Shown: positions 1 to 6,385, counted from the first letter of the stretch. The stretch is DNA of 7,063 nt from Chloroflexota bacterium (GCA_023380675.1 JAMCRS010000072.1:1-7063), one strand, 5' to 3'. Notes: generated by a model from the letters alone, not told the origin. Numbers and translations: made by a program.

Positions 1-1
1 G

Positions 2-109
2 CTCGTAGTCAGACTGGGATGGACTAATCTCCCTGAAGCGCGGCGCTATTTCGACGCTCATCCGGCCAAGGCGCAGCAGCTTGTCCTACGCAGGTTGTCT
101 GACTTTTGA
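2..109 (+). CDS. C-terminal fragment of an unrecognised protein (5' end outside window)
   Basis: An open frame enters from the left edge and runs for 35 codons to a TGA at 107-109; the other two forward frames are closed within the first 27 bases. The visible tail contains RLGWTNLPEARRYFDAHP and ends LVLRRLSDF. It looks like an ordinary soluble helical C-terminus with alternating charged and hydrophobic residues. I do not recognise the family. Third-position GC is roughly 60 percent, lower than in the surface-protein gene that follows, so the coding call is only moderately supported. The gene ends 28 bases before the next predicted promoter, so it is probably a separate transcription unit. 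Chance read-through in a non-coding stretch remains possible because only 108 bases are visible. Confidence 0.4.
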   Translation, partial: LVVRLGWTNLPEARRYFDAHPAKAQQLVLRRLSDF

Positions 110-136
110 GAAGCCGTGTCTCGGGCCGCCTCGTCC

Positions 137-165
137 TTGACTCGCGCCGTCATCCGGTTTAGAAT
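137..165 (+). promoter_or_regulatory. Sigma70-type promoter for the lipoprotein gene
   Basis: The sequence has a -35 hexamer TTGACT at 137-142 (5 of 6 consensus) and a -10 hexamer TAGAAT at 160-165 (5 of 6), separated by exactly 17 bases. Transcription would start near 172. This leaves an untranslated leader of about 140 bases before the ATG at 313, much longer than translation needs, and the leader carries hairpins and a terminator-like element. The spacing and double match make it the best promoter on the + strand of the window; its use is inferred. Confidence 0.6.
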
Positions 166-171
166 ATTCCT

Positions 172-312
172 GCAGTCTCGTTCGCCGTGTCCCGGCCCAA
201 GCACGAACGCGATAGGCTGTCCGGGCATCGAAATGCCGGTTTCATTCCGCACCGGCGGAGTGGGGCCGGTTTTTTTCTGCAGTCAAGCGATTCGCAGAAG
301 GAGAATGAGGCG
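172..312 (+). promoter_or_regulatory. Structured 5' leader with attenuator-like alternative pairings
   Basis: Three elements are visible. CGTTCG (179-184) can pair with CGAACG (204-209). A second hairpin of 7 base pairs with one bulged G lies at 221-239, with a CGAA loop between GCAT and ATGC. GCCGGT occurs at 235-240 and again at 265-270, and both copies are complementary to ACCGGC at 251-256. Pairing of 235-240 with 251-256 would block the terminator stem, while the 221-239 hairpin would free it. The leader ends with AAGGAG (298-303), 9 bases before the ATG. I do not recognise a known riboswitch class; the regulatory role is inferred. Confidence 0.4.
251..276 (+). terminator. Intrinsic terminator-like stem with T7 tract
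   Basis: ACCGGC (251-256) and GCCGGT (265-270) form a perfect 6-bp GC-rich stem with an 8-nt loop, and seven T's run from 270 to 276. It lies 37 bases upstream of the lipoprotein ATG and downstream of the predicted promoter at 137-165. It could therefore act as a conditional terminator in the leader. The plainer reading is that it ends transcription of the fragment gene whose stop is at 109. Confidence 0.6.
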
Positions 313-1611
313 ATGAATGCCAATTCACGCGTCCGCTCCCGCGTCGCAGTTGGTCTCTGTCTGGCTCTCTCCGCCTGCTCCTCGCCTCCGAGCACACCCA
401 CGCTTCTTCCCAGGTCGACCGACGCGACGGCCAGACCGTCGTCCACTCCGGCGCGCGCCATCGCCGCCGGCCAGCCATTCGCGCCGGCACAAGACCAGAC
501 GGTCCTCGGCGGCACGTACAACGTCCCCTCCGTCATTATTCCGCAAAACGTCACTGTCGCGGCGGCCGGCGATCTCGTCCTCAACGTGACCGGCGACATC
601 GAGATTCGCGGCGCGCTGACGGGCAACTGCGTCGGCTTCGCGCTGAACGGCAGCAAGGACGTAAGCATCACCGGCGCGTTGGATAATCGGTGTGCGGAGG
701 GCAGCGGCGATTCGAGAGACCTGAGCATCCAGACAAGCGGAGGAGTGGTCAAGATCGGCACGCCCGAGCGTCCAGCCGACCTCGCAACCTCGGGCAACCT
801 ACGCATTACTAACGATCCCAACTTGGCGCCGGACGACCTGTACGTGCTGCCCCGACAGCGGTCGGCAAGCTCCAAGCCGCCGGTCTGCGCGGCCGCGGCG
901 AGCCAAGTCCTCGCGGCAGCGACGCCCGAGTCTCAGGCGTTATTCACTTTTTCCGGCGCCGGTGTGGATCCGGACGGCGGCCCCGTCACCTATGCGTGGG
1001 ATTTCGGCGATGGCGCATCTGGCGCGGGCGTCGATGTCGCGCACGCATTCAAGGCCTATGGCGTTTACGACGTCGCACTCACCGTCACTGACGACGAAAA
1101 GGAATCGTGCAAGGCTGGCCTGCGCGTCGTCGTCACGGACGGTGAATCGAATCTACCGAACGCGCCGGCAGTCTGGGCGCAGCCGTTCGTTCTAGTCGCT
1201 CAGGTGGGAGAGGAGGTCCTCTACTTCTCCGACGCGCAGGATGCGCGCGGTCACGCGCTCAACTACCAGTGGGACTTGGGTGACGGCTCCGCTTCGACTG
1301 ATCCGATGCCGTCGCACAAATACGCCGCTCCCGGCCGCTATGCGATCGCCCTTTCGGTCTCCGACCCCGACGGACAGAGATCGACCGGCACCGCGTGGGT
1401 CTACGTCTATCCCGCTCCGACGGCGGGAGCGGCCGACTCGCCGGCCCCCGCGATACCCGCCCCGGCAGCGACGACGACGACGTACGACAAGAACGAGATC
1501 CGGTTCAGCGTGCGCGACCCCCGAAGCGTAGTATTAACCTTCAATGGACCGACCGACGTGGGCGGCCCCCGGCATAGTGCACGCCGCAAAGAATGGAGAC
1601 GACGGAGCTAG
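313..1611 (+). CDS. Outer-membrane lipoprotein with two PKD domains; 5' half of a frame-split surface protein
   Basis: The predicted product is 432 residues and probably anchored on the cell surface. The ATG at 313 is chosen over one at 187 because AAGGAG lies at 298-303 and a type II signal peptide begins directly: basic residues, a hydrophobic core, then lipobox LSAC with Cys22. Residue +2 is Ser, which by the Lol rule favours the outer membrane. A Ser/Thr/Pro/Ala linker follows, then alternating beta segments at about residues 50-175 (GDLVLNVTGDIEIRGALTG) that suggest a beta-solenoid. Two PKD (Ig-like) domains lie at about 189-277 and 282-367, with cores YAWDFGDG and YQWDLGDG. Extra cysteines come in two close pairs, suggesting disulfides. 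Near 1566-1570 the frame loses sense: the last ~14 residues are basic and unlike the rest, while the +1 frame continues the protein. The natural product probably joins the next CDS. Confidence 0.85.
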   Translation: MNANSRVRSRVAVGLCLALSACSSPPSTPTLLPRSTDATARPSSTPARAIAAGQPFAPAQDQTVLGGTYNVPSVIIPQNVTVAAAGDLVLNVTGDIEIRGALTGNCVGFALNGSKDVSITGALDNRCAEGSGDSRDLSIQTSGGVVKIGTPERPADLATSGNLRITNDPNLAPDDLYVLPRQRSASSKPPVCAAAASQVLAAATPESQALFTFSGAGVDPDGGPVTYAWDFGDGASGAGVDVAHAFKAYGVYDVALTVTDDEKESCKAGLRVVVTDGESNLPNAPAVWAQPFVLVAQVGEEVLYFSDAQDARGHALNYQWDLGDGSASTDPMPSHKYAAPGRYAIALSVSDPDGQRSTGTAWVYVYPAPTAGAADSPAPAIPAPAATTTTYDKNEIRFSVRDPRSVVLTFNGPTDVGGPRHSARRKEWRRRS

Positions 1612-4579
1612 TCTCTATCCACGCGGCATGGGCAGGGATGGCGGCACGGGAGGCTACGAAATCATCTACGTCGCCGGCGACCTCACCCTCTTGACCGACC
1701 TTTCCATCACCGCGGGCGACGGAGGCAACGGCTTTACGACGCCGCTCGCCCCGCGTTTTGGCGGAAACGGCGGGCGCGGTGGAGACGTCCTGATTACGGC
1801 GGTCGGTAACCTCGCGGTCAAAACACGAGTTGCGATTCAGGCCGGCAGCGGCGGCAACGGCGCCTCGGTCGGCGACAGGGAGTACGTCCAGGCCGGCAAC
1901 GGCGGATCGGGCGGCAGCATCCGGCTGCGAGCGGGCAAGACGCTCACCATCGATTCGGGAGTGACACTCACGCTCGCAAGCGCCGGCAACGGCGGCCACG
2001 CGGATTCGTATGGCAACTCTCCTCAAGCCGTCGCCGGCCGGAGCGGCCTCCCGGGCGGCTTGTACCTGTCCGCGGATACGTATACCTACTCGAACGTCAG
2101 TCCGAACCCTATCGTCACGAATCTCGGCAACGGTGGTAACGGCGGAGACGCAACGGCATACGGCGATTTGGGCACGTGTGCGCGCCCGGGCGGGGCGAGT
2201 GCGTCCGCCTATGCCCGCGACGGGGGCAGCGCTTCGTACATCGCCTGGAACTGGCGCCTGGTCCAGCGGAACGGCGTGGTCATGAATCTCGCGGGAGCCC
2301 AAGCCGGTAAGGGAGGCGAAGCGATTGCCGCCGGCGGGAGGGGAAGCGACGCCGGAGAATGCGCCGGATCGATCAATGGCGGCCAGGGTGGAAGAGCGGA
2401 AGCGTACGCCGGCAAAGGCGGCGCCGCTCGCGCGCTCCAGGACCTGGCGACGCTCCCGGCGTTTGCGATCGCCGCCGCGTTCAACGCCGGGGACGGCGGG
2501 GATGCGCGCGCCACGGGTGCTCCGGGTGGCGACGCGGCGTGCGCTCCGAACGGCACTGGGGGGGCGGGAGGAAACGGAGGGGAAGCCAAGGCCACCGCCG
2601 GAGACGGCGGCAGCGGCCTGAAGGGAAACGGAAACGGCGGAAACGGCAACGCGGCCGGCGGTGACGGCGGCAAGGGGGCCAAATGCGTCAAGGGAGGTCC
2701 CGCCGGGAACGGCGGCGCCGCAAAGGCAAAGGGAGGCGCGGCCGGCGGGCCGCTGCCGGCTAAAACGGGTGCGGCGCAGGGAAACGGGGGCAATGGCGGA
2801 AACGGCGGAGACGGCAACCCATTCGGCGTGGGTGGCAAACGAGGCGTGGGAGATGGCGTTGCGTCTGGCACCGCCGGCGCAAATGGGGTCCTCTTCCCCA
2901 TAGGGACTCCTGCGCCAACCGGCGCGCCGCAAACGGAGACACAGCCGCGGATTGCCTTCGCCTCAAAGCGTGACGGCAGGCAGCAGATCTATTCCATGCG
3001 TGCCGGCGGTACGGGGTTGGTCGCCTTGACCGCGGCCGGTAACAATTGGGCGCCGGCCGCGTCCCTGGATGGCGCCCGGATCGCGTTCGTCTCCGACCGC
3101 GACGGCAACGCGGAAATCTACGTGATGAAGGCAGACGGATCGGAGCAGACCCGTCTGACCCGCAACGCGGCGCAGGACGTGTATCCGGCCTGGTTCCCGG
3201 ACGGCCAACGCATCGCCTTTTCCTCGAATCGCGACGGCAGCCTGGAGATCTACACGATGAATGCGGACGGCAAACAGGCGACCCGGCTCACGAACAATCC
3301 GGCGACGGACTATGTCCCCGTCGTCTCGCCGGACGGGAAGCAGATCGCGTTCGCCTCCAATCGCGAGGGCAATCTCGAGATATACGCCATGAATGTCGAC
3401 GGGACCCGGCTGACCCGCTTGACGGACAATGGGGCGGACGATCTGCGTCCCGCGTGGTCGCCGGACGGGACTAGGATCGCCTTTACCAGCGACCGCCGAG
3501 GCAACTGGGAGATCTTTACGATGAACGCCGACGGCTCCCGGCCGGCCTGCCTGACGAATCATTCGGCGGACGAGCAGACCGCCGCGTGGTCGCCGGACGG
3601 CAAGCGGATCGCCTACTACTCCACGCGGGACGGGAACCGGGAAATCTACGTGATGAACGCGGACGGCTCGGGGCAAACGCGGCTGACCAACAGTTCGTCA
3701 GACGAAGACTGGCCGACCTGGCTGGCGGGCGCCGAGAGGGCCGCGGCGGCGTCCAGGATCGCATTCGTTTCCTCGCGCGATGGAAACGAGCAAGTCTACG
3801 TGACACTCGCACCGGCAGGTGCAGGTGTGAATTCAGACGGCACGGGGGTGACTCGCCTCACCCACGGCACGGCGAGCGACACGCAGCCGGCCTGGTCGCC
3901 CGACGGCAAGCGGATTGCGTTCACGTCGACCCGCGACCGCAACGAGGAGGTCTACTTGATGAACGCCGACGGCTCCGGCGTAACCCGCCTGACCGACGAT
4001 CCGGGCACGGACTGGGAGCCTACCTGGTCGCTGGACGGAAACCGGATCGCGTTTGCGTCTTACCGCGACGGCAGCTCCAAGATATACGCGATCAATGCCG
4101 ACGGCTCACGTCTCACCCGCCTGACCAACAGCCGGTACGATACGCTGCCGGCCTGGTCGCCGGACGGGAAACGGATCACATTCGTCTCCGAGCGGGACGA
4201 CGACGACGAGATATACACGATGAACGCGGACGGCTCGGGCGTGACCCGCCTGACTAGTAGCGCCGGACTCGATACCGCTCCCGCTTGGTCGCCGGACGGA
4301 AAGCGGATCGCGTTCGTCTCGGCGCGTGACGGCAATGACGAGATCTACGTGATGAACGCGGACGGCGCGCAGCCCGTCCGTTTGACGAACAACCGGTCGG
4401 AGGACGAGTCGCCGGCTTGGTCGGCCGACGGCAAGCAGATCGCGTTTTCATCGATGCGGGATGGGAATCGGGAGATCTACGTCATGACTGCCGACGGTTC
4501 CGCGCCGACGCGCCTGACGGCGAACGACGCGACCGACGACGAGCCGGCGTGGTCGCCGGCGCCGGCGGCGGGACGCTAG
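1544..4579 (+). CDS. Glycine-rich plus 12-blade PD40 propeller protein; 3' half of a frame-split surface protein
   Basis: The open frame encodes 1011 residues from the first ATG, but no Shine-Dalgarno site precedes 1544, so independent initiation is doubtful. Residues 35-150 alternate short beta strands (IIYVAGDLTLLTDLSI, GSIRLRAGKTLTI) with Gly-rich turns, resembling the solenoid part of the upstream lipoprotein. Residues 57-445 are dominated by GNGG, GDGG and GGAGG units, like PE-PGRS or other glycine-rich surface proteins. Residues 469-1011 hold 12 repeats of 43-44 residues of the PD40 (WD40-like, TolB-type) family, pattern SPDGKRIAF, SxRDGN, EIYVMNADGS, TRLT. No enzymatic active site is visible; a binding or scaffolding role outside the cell is inferred. 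If a one-base shift at the C run (1566-1570) is undone, the joined protein is about 1421 residues (313-4579). The stop codon overlaps that of the convergent methyltransferase. Confidence 0.85.
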   Translation: MDRPTWAAPGIVHAAKNGDDGASLYPRGMGRDGGTGGYEIIYVAGDLTLLTDLSITAGDGGNGFTTPLAPRFGGNGGRGGDVLITAVGNLAVKTRVAIQAGSGGNGASVGDREYVQAGNGGSGGSIRLRAGKTLTIDSGVTLTLASAGNGGHADSYGNSPQAVAGRSGLPGGLYLSADTYTYSNVSPNPIVTNLGNGGNGGDATAYGDLGTCARPGGASASAYARDGGSASYIAWNWRLVQRNGVVMNLAGAQAGKGGEAIAAGGRGSDAGECAGSINGGQGGRAEAYAGKGGAARALQDLATLPAFAIAAAFNAGDGGDARATGAPGGDAACAPNGTGGAGGNGGEAKATAGDGGSGLKGNGNGGNGNAAGGDGGKGAKCVKGGPAGNGGAAKAKGGAAGGPLPAKTGAAQGNGGNGGNGGDGNPFGVGGKRGVGDGVASGTAGANGVLFPIGTPAPTGAPQTETQPRIAFASKRDGRQQIYSMRAGGTGLVALTAAGNNWAPAASLDGARIAFVSDRDGNAEIYVMKADGSEQTRLTRNAAQDVYPAWFPDGQRIAFSSNRDGSLEIYTMNADGKQATRLTNNPATDYVPVVSPDGKQIAFASNREGNLEIYAMNVDGTRLTRLTDNGADDLRPAWSPDGTRIAFTSDRRGNWEIFTMNADGSRPACLTNHSADEQTAAWSPDGKRIAYYSTRDGNREIYVMNADGSGQTRLTNSSSDEDWPTWLAGAERAAAASRIAFVSSRDGNEQVYVTLAPAGAGVNSDGTGVTRLTHGTASDTQPAWSPDGKRIAFTSTRDRNEEVYLMNADGSGVTRLTDDPGTDWEPTWSLDGNRIAFASYRDGSSKIYAINADGSRLTRLTNSRYDTLPAWSPDGKRITFVSERDDDDEIYTMNADGSGVTRLTSSAGLDTAPAWSPDGKRIAFVSARDGNDEIYVMNADGAQPVRLTNNRSEDESPAWSADGKQIAFSSMRDGNREIYVMTADGSAPTRLTANDATDDEPAWSPAPAAGR
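1566..1570 (+). other. Probable frameshift site (C5 run) splitting one gene into two frames
   Basis: Frame 1 reads NGPTDVGGP up to the CCC at 1567-1569. Skipping C1570 continues in frame 2 as GIVHAAKNGDDGASLYPRG, in keeping with the glycine-rich protein that follows. Frame 2 is closed just upstream by TAG (1529) and TAA (1535), and frame 1 closes at 1609-1611, so the switch must lie in 1538-1611. The five-C run is the obvious place for a one-base insertion. CCC-C is also a known type of slippery site for +1 slippage by proline tRNA. Confidence 0.7.
1712..2878 (+). repeat. Glycine/asparagine/alanine-rich low-complexity coding region
   Basis: About 390 codons are rich in GGC/GGA and AAC, giving repeated GNGG, GDGG and GGxGG units. 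They are densest from about 2490 to 2820, where long stretches lack bulky hydrophobics. Four cysteines are scattered here (in GTCARPGG, GECAGS, DAACAPNG and AKCVKGG contexts). Irregular unit length argues for a degenerate flexible or polyglycine-like domain, not an exact tandem array. It sits between the solenoid-like strands and the propellers. Confidence 0.85.
2948..4567 (+). repeat. Twelve tandem PD40 blade repeats (129-132 bp units)
   Basis: Each unit begins at an RIAF/QIAF strand and ends in W-SPDG. The first unit starts at 2948, the second at 3077 and the third at 3209. The regular series is interrupted once: after blade 6 the SPDGK turn is replaced by LAGAERAAAAS (3722-3754), and blade 7 starts at 3755 with an extra loop at about 3803-3829. 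Blade 12 also ends in an Ala-rich tail. This pattern divides the array into two sets of six, the usual blade number of TolB-type propellers. Nucleotide similarity between units is high, so assembly collapse or recombination is possible here. Confidence 0.85.
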
Positions 4580-5886
4580 CGCTGCTCCTTCTCCATGATC
4601 AAAATGTACTCCACCGGATAGGCCAACACCTTCTTGGAATTGCTCGAAGCGGTGAAGCGTCCATTGTGCGGGTCGCGCGTCTGGGGAAGGATCTTTGACG
4701 GAATCTCTCGCTTGACGATCTTGCTGGTGCAGAAACCGATGTGGTTCATCTGCTCGGCAAAGACCTGTGCGTTCAGGATCTCGACGCCCTGCAGCTCGGT
4801 ATTTCCAATGACGATGCAGGCTTTGCCGCCGGGTTTCAGAACGCGCTTCATCTCCTGGAAACATTCCAACATGTCGGCGAAGTAGTTGCGCACCTCGCGA
4901 CCTTTCTTGGTCGCGCCCAGCTTCGAGCAGATCGCACCTGCGGTCGAGCTCTTCAAATCTATCGATCCTCGCTCGGAATGAGCCGACCCAATGAAGCGCT
5001 TGCGGAATTCTGGCAGAGAATCGAAATACTCCAACCACAGCGCGGTCAGTTGGTGTAGGTCGGCGTATTCGTACGACGTGACGTACGGGGGACTCGTCAC
5101 GACCAGGCTGGCTTGTCCGTCGCCGCATGGCAGGTTCCGGGCATCGGCGCATTGGATCGTTCGATAGCGGTCCAGATCGTCGCGCACGGCGGTCGGTACC
5201 GCCGCCCAGAGCTCGTGATTGCGCTTTTGCATGGAGCGAGCCTGACGAATGAACGCTTCGAGTGGGGCGGACGGGACCTTGTTTGGATCGCGCGTCGGCT
5301 TGACGCTCCTCTGGAGCCAGATCGAACAAGATTTCAGGATCTGAGAGAAAGCGACGAGCAGGAAATCGCGAACGTCCGCATCTCGCACGTCGGAAATTCT
5401 TGCAAGGACCTCGCCCAGTTCTCGTTTCTGCGGAGCACGAAACCAATAGTCGATCCGGCTGTTCGCCGGGGTGATGCCGCGAACACGGCGCGCCGAGCGG
5501 CCGGCCTTGCCGGATCTGGTTGCCAGATCGATTGCCGCGGCAGCGATCTCCCGCTCGAGCCGCTCAGGCTGAATGGGCGTCGCCTTTACCTTGGCGACGA
5601 GGAACGCAACCGGATTGATGTCTACGCCAACGGCGCGCCTTCCGTGAACCAGCGCCTCGACCGCGGTCGTGCCGCTCCCCATGAACGGGTCGACGACCGT
5701 CTGACCCTCCTCTGAAAGCTCCTCGATCAACCGAGCGGCAAGCTGGGGAATGAATTTTGCCGGATAGGTATAGTACCCATGACTTATGTAACGAGTGTCT
5801 TTCTGCGTTAGAGTCGCAAAGGACCAAGTAGGATCAGGCTTTCGTTTCGCGAAATTCTGTTGCCGGGTATCCGCCGTTTGCACCAT
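4576..5886 (-). CDS. Orphan DNA amino-methyltransferase (TSPPY type, N4-cytosine or N6-adenine)
   Basis: The predicted product is 436 residues and would transfer a methyl group from S-adenosylmethionine to an exocyclic amino group in DNA. Motif X-like YPAKFIPQLAARLI is at residues 41-54. The AdoMet loop DPFMGSGTT is at 66-74, the motif II acid in VDIN at 88-91, the catalytic TSPPY at 264-268, and LKPGG at 350-354. The order X-I-II then IV, with a 170-residue helical insert that may hold the recognition region, resembles the alpha arrangement. SPPY often accompanies N4-methylcytosine, but base specificity cannot be read here. The start at 5886 has AAGGAT 6 bases upstream and lies just before the conserved part; the frame stays open to 6162. 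An ATG at 6003 would add 39 unconserved-looking residues. No endonuclease gene is adjacent, so it looks solitary. The 5' part is noticeably AT-richer than its neighbours, suggesting transfer. Confidence 0.9.
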   Translation of the reverse strand: MVQTADTRQQNFAKRKPDPTWSFATLTQKDTRYISHGYYTYPAKFIPQLAARLIEELSEEGQTVVDPFMGSGTTAVEALVHGRRAVGVDINPVAFLVAKVKATPIQPERLEREIAAAAIDLATRSGKAGRSARRVRGITPANSRIDYWFRAPQKRELGEVLARISDVRDADVRDFLLVAFSQILKSCSIWLQRSVKPTRDPNKVPSAPLEAFIRQARSMQKRNHELWAAVPTAVRDDLDRYRTIQCADARNLPCGDGQASLVVTSPPYVTSYEYADLHQLTALWLEYFDSLPEFRKRFIGSAHSERGSIDLKSSTAGAICSKLGATKKGREVRNYFADMLECFQEMKRVLKPGGKACIVIGNTELQGVEILNAQVFAEQMNHIGFCTSKIVKREIPSKILPQTRDPHNGRFTASSNSKKVLAYPVEYILIMEKEQR

Positions 5887-5892
5887 CGAACC

Positions 5893-5898
5893 ATCCTT
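5893..5898 (-). promoter_or_regulatory. Ribosome binding site deciding the methyltransferase start
   Basis: On the minus strand AAGGAT stands 6 bases before the ATG at 5886. No comparable purine-rich site stands before the alternative ATGs at 6003 or 6162. This, with the position of the promoter at 6028-6056, rules against the longest possible protein. Confidence 0.6.
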
Positions 5899-6027
5899 AG
5901 GCAGCAGTCCACATGACCAAACGCTTGTTACGGCCGCATCGCAGCCTGCCGACAGCATTGTTTCGCGGCCGAATGGCGTTCTCTCTCCTCGCTCGGTAGC
6001 CATCGAGTCCGATTCCGCGGTAGCGTG

Positions 6028-6056
6028 ATTATATAACGACGGCCGCTCGACTGCAA
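6028..6056 (-). promoter_or_regulatory. Sigma70-type promoter for the methyltransferase
   Basis: Read on the minus strand, a perfect TATAAT lies at 6033-6028 and TTGCAG at 6056-6051 (matching TTG of the -35), with a 17-base spacer. Transcription would start near 6021, giving a leader of about 135 bases to the ATG at 5886 or only about 18 bases to the ATG at 6003. It lies inside the open frame that extends to 6162, which shows that frame extension is probably not translated. The -35 match is weak. Confidence 0.55.
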
Positions 6057-6264
6057 CGTTCTCGTTTGTGTGCCGGACTTGCCAAGCCAGACACGGCCGA
6101 AGAGCCGAACCCGTCCCAGGAAGTGAACTCTCGCCATGTCGCGGACCGCTGGGCATACGCATTGGCAGCAGTAGATCGCGTCAATTGACACGCGGTGCGC
6201 TCACACTGTCCCCAGATCGCCTGCCAGCTTGAAAACTGAAATCAAGGCGCAAGACGGTCCAAAG

Positions 6265-6321
6265 TTGGCAAAACGCCCAAAAACGGGGTCTTGAACTCCC
6301 CAAAGGTAGGGCATTACCCTA
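6265..6321. repeat. Cluster of three inverted repeats upstream of the receiver gene
   Basis: TTGGC (6265-6269) faces GCCCAA (6275-6280), with one unpaired C. GGGG (6285-6288) faces CCCC (6298-6301) with inner TT/AA symmetry. TAGGG (6307-6311) faces CCCTA (6317-6321) across a 5-base CATTA spacer. The last one abuts the candidate -35 at 6322. They could be operator sites for dimeric regulators or small RNA hairpins; no known binding consensus is recognised. Confidence 0.35.
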
Positions 6322-6350
6322 TCGACCGCGCCCCAGACCTGTGACATGAT
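6322..6350 (+). promoter_or_regulatory. Weak candidate promoter for the receiver-KaiB pair
   Basis: TCGACC (6322-6327, 4 of 6) and CATGAT (6345-6350, 4 of 6) are separated by 17 bases, and TGA directly before CATGAT gives an extended -10. The start would be near 6357, about 29 bases before the ATG. The match is modest and another sigma factor could be used. Confidence 0.3.
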
Positions 6351-6385
6351 GTGCTCGCGGGCAATCAAATTCCAGGGGGCGCAAA

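Larger units (their letters stand above)
6057..6385. other. Intergenic region between divergent methyltransferase and receiver genes
   Basis: No gene is supported in these 329 bases; frames crossing it have no ribosome sites or recognisable domains. It holds a perfect TTGACA at 6185-6190 without a convincing -10 partner. It also holds three consecutive inverted repeats at 6265-6321 and a modest promoter candidate at 6322-6350 for the gene at 6386. Part of it (about 6230-6300) is A-rich compared with the flanking genes. Confidence 0.6.

Noticed and set aside
172..276. Leader as a known riboswitch (c-di-GMP-I, fluoride, ZTP, guanidine types were considered)
   Set aside because: The conserved sequence signatures I know for these classes are not present in the expected order; kept only as an unclassified attenuator-like element.
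116..316. Small plus-strand frame of 66 codons upstream of the lipoprotein
   Set aside because: It covers the predicted promoter and the terminator hairpin, has no ribosome site and no protein-like pattern.
1566..1611. Established programmed +1 frameshifting
   Set aside because: CCC-C is permissive, but no adjacent stop codon, stimulatory Shine-Dalgarno-like element or clear downstream structure is visible; a mutation or read error is simpler.
1541..2932. Long minus-strand open frame of 463 codons, and a second one at 2209-2901 that is proline/alanine-rich
   Set aside because: They mirror the glycine-rich coding region: GGC and GCC repeats keep the opposite strand free of stops. There is no ribosome site, no domain, and the composition is explained by the sense gene.
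2963..3676. Minus-strand and other forward-frame open frames across the propeller repeats (also 3046-3474, 3586-4257)
   Set aside because: They show the same 43-44 codon periodicity as the blades in another frame and have no independent start signals; they are shadows of the propeller gene.
5113..5715. Plus-strand open frame of 200 codons inside the methyltransferase
   Set aside because: The methyltransferase on the other strand has all catalytic motifs; this frame has no recognisable domain or ribosome site.
5887..6162. N-terminal extension of the methyltransferase to the ATG at 6162
   Set aside because: The extension overlaps the TATAAT promoter element, lacks a ribosome site, and adds residues unlike the methyltransferase family; the start at 5886 is better supported.
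6185..6210. Perfect TTGACA as -35 of a promoter for the receiver gene
   Set aside because: No acceptable -10 hexamer is found 15-18 bases downstream, and it would leave a leader of about 170 bases.
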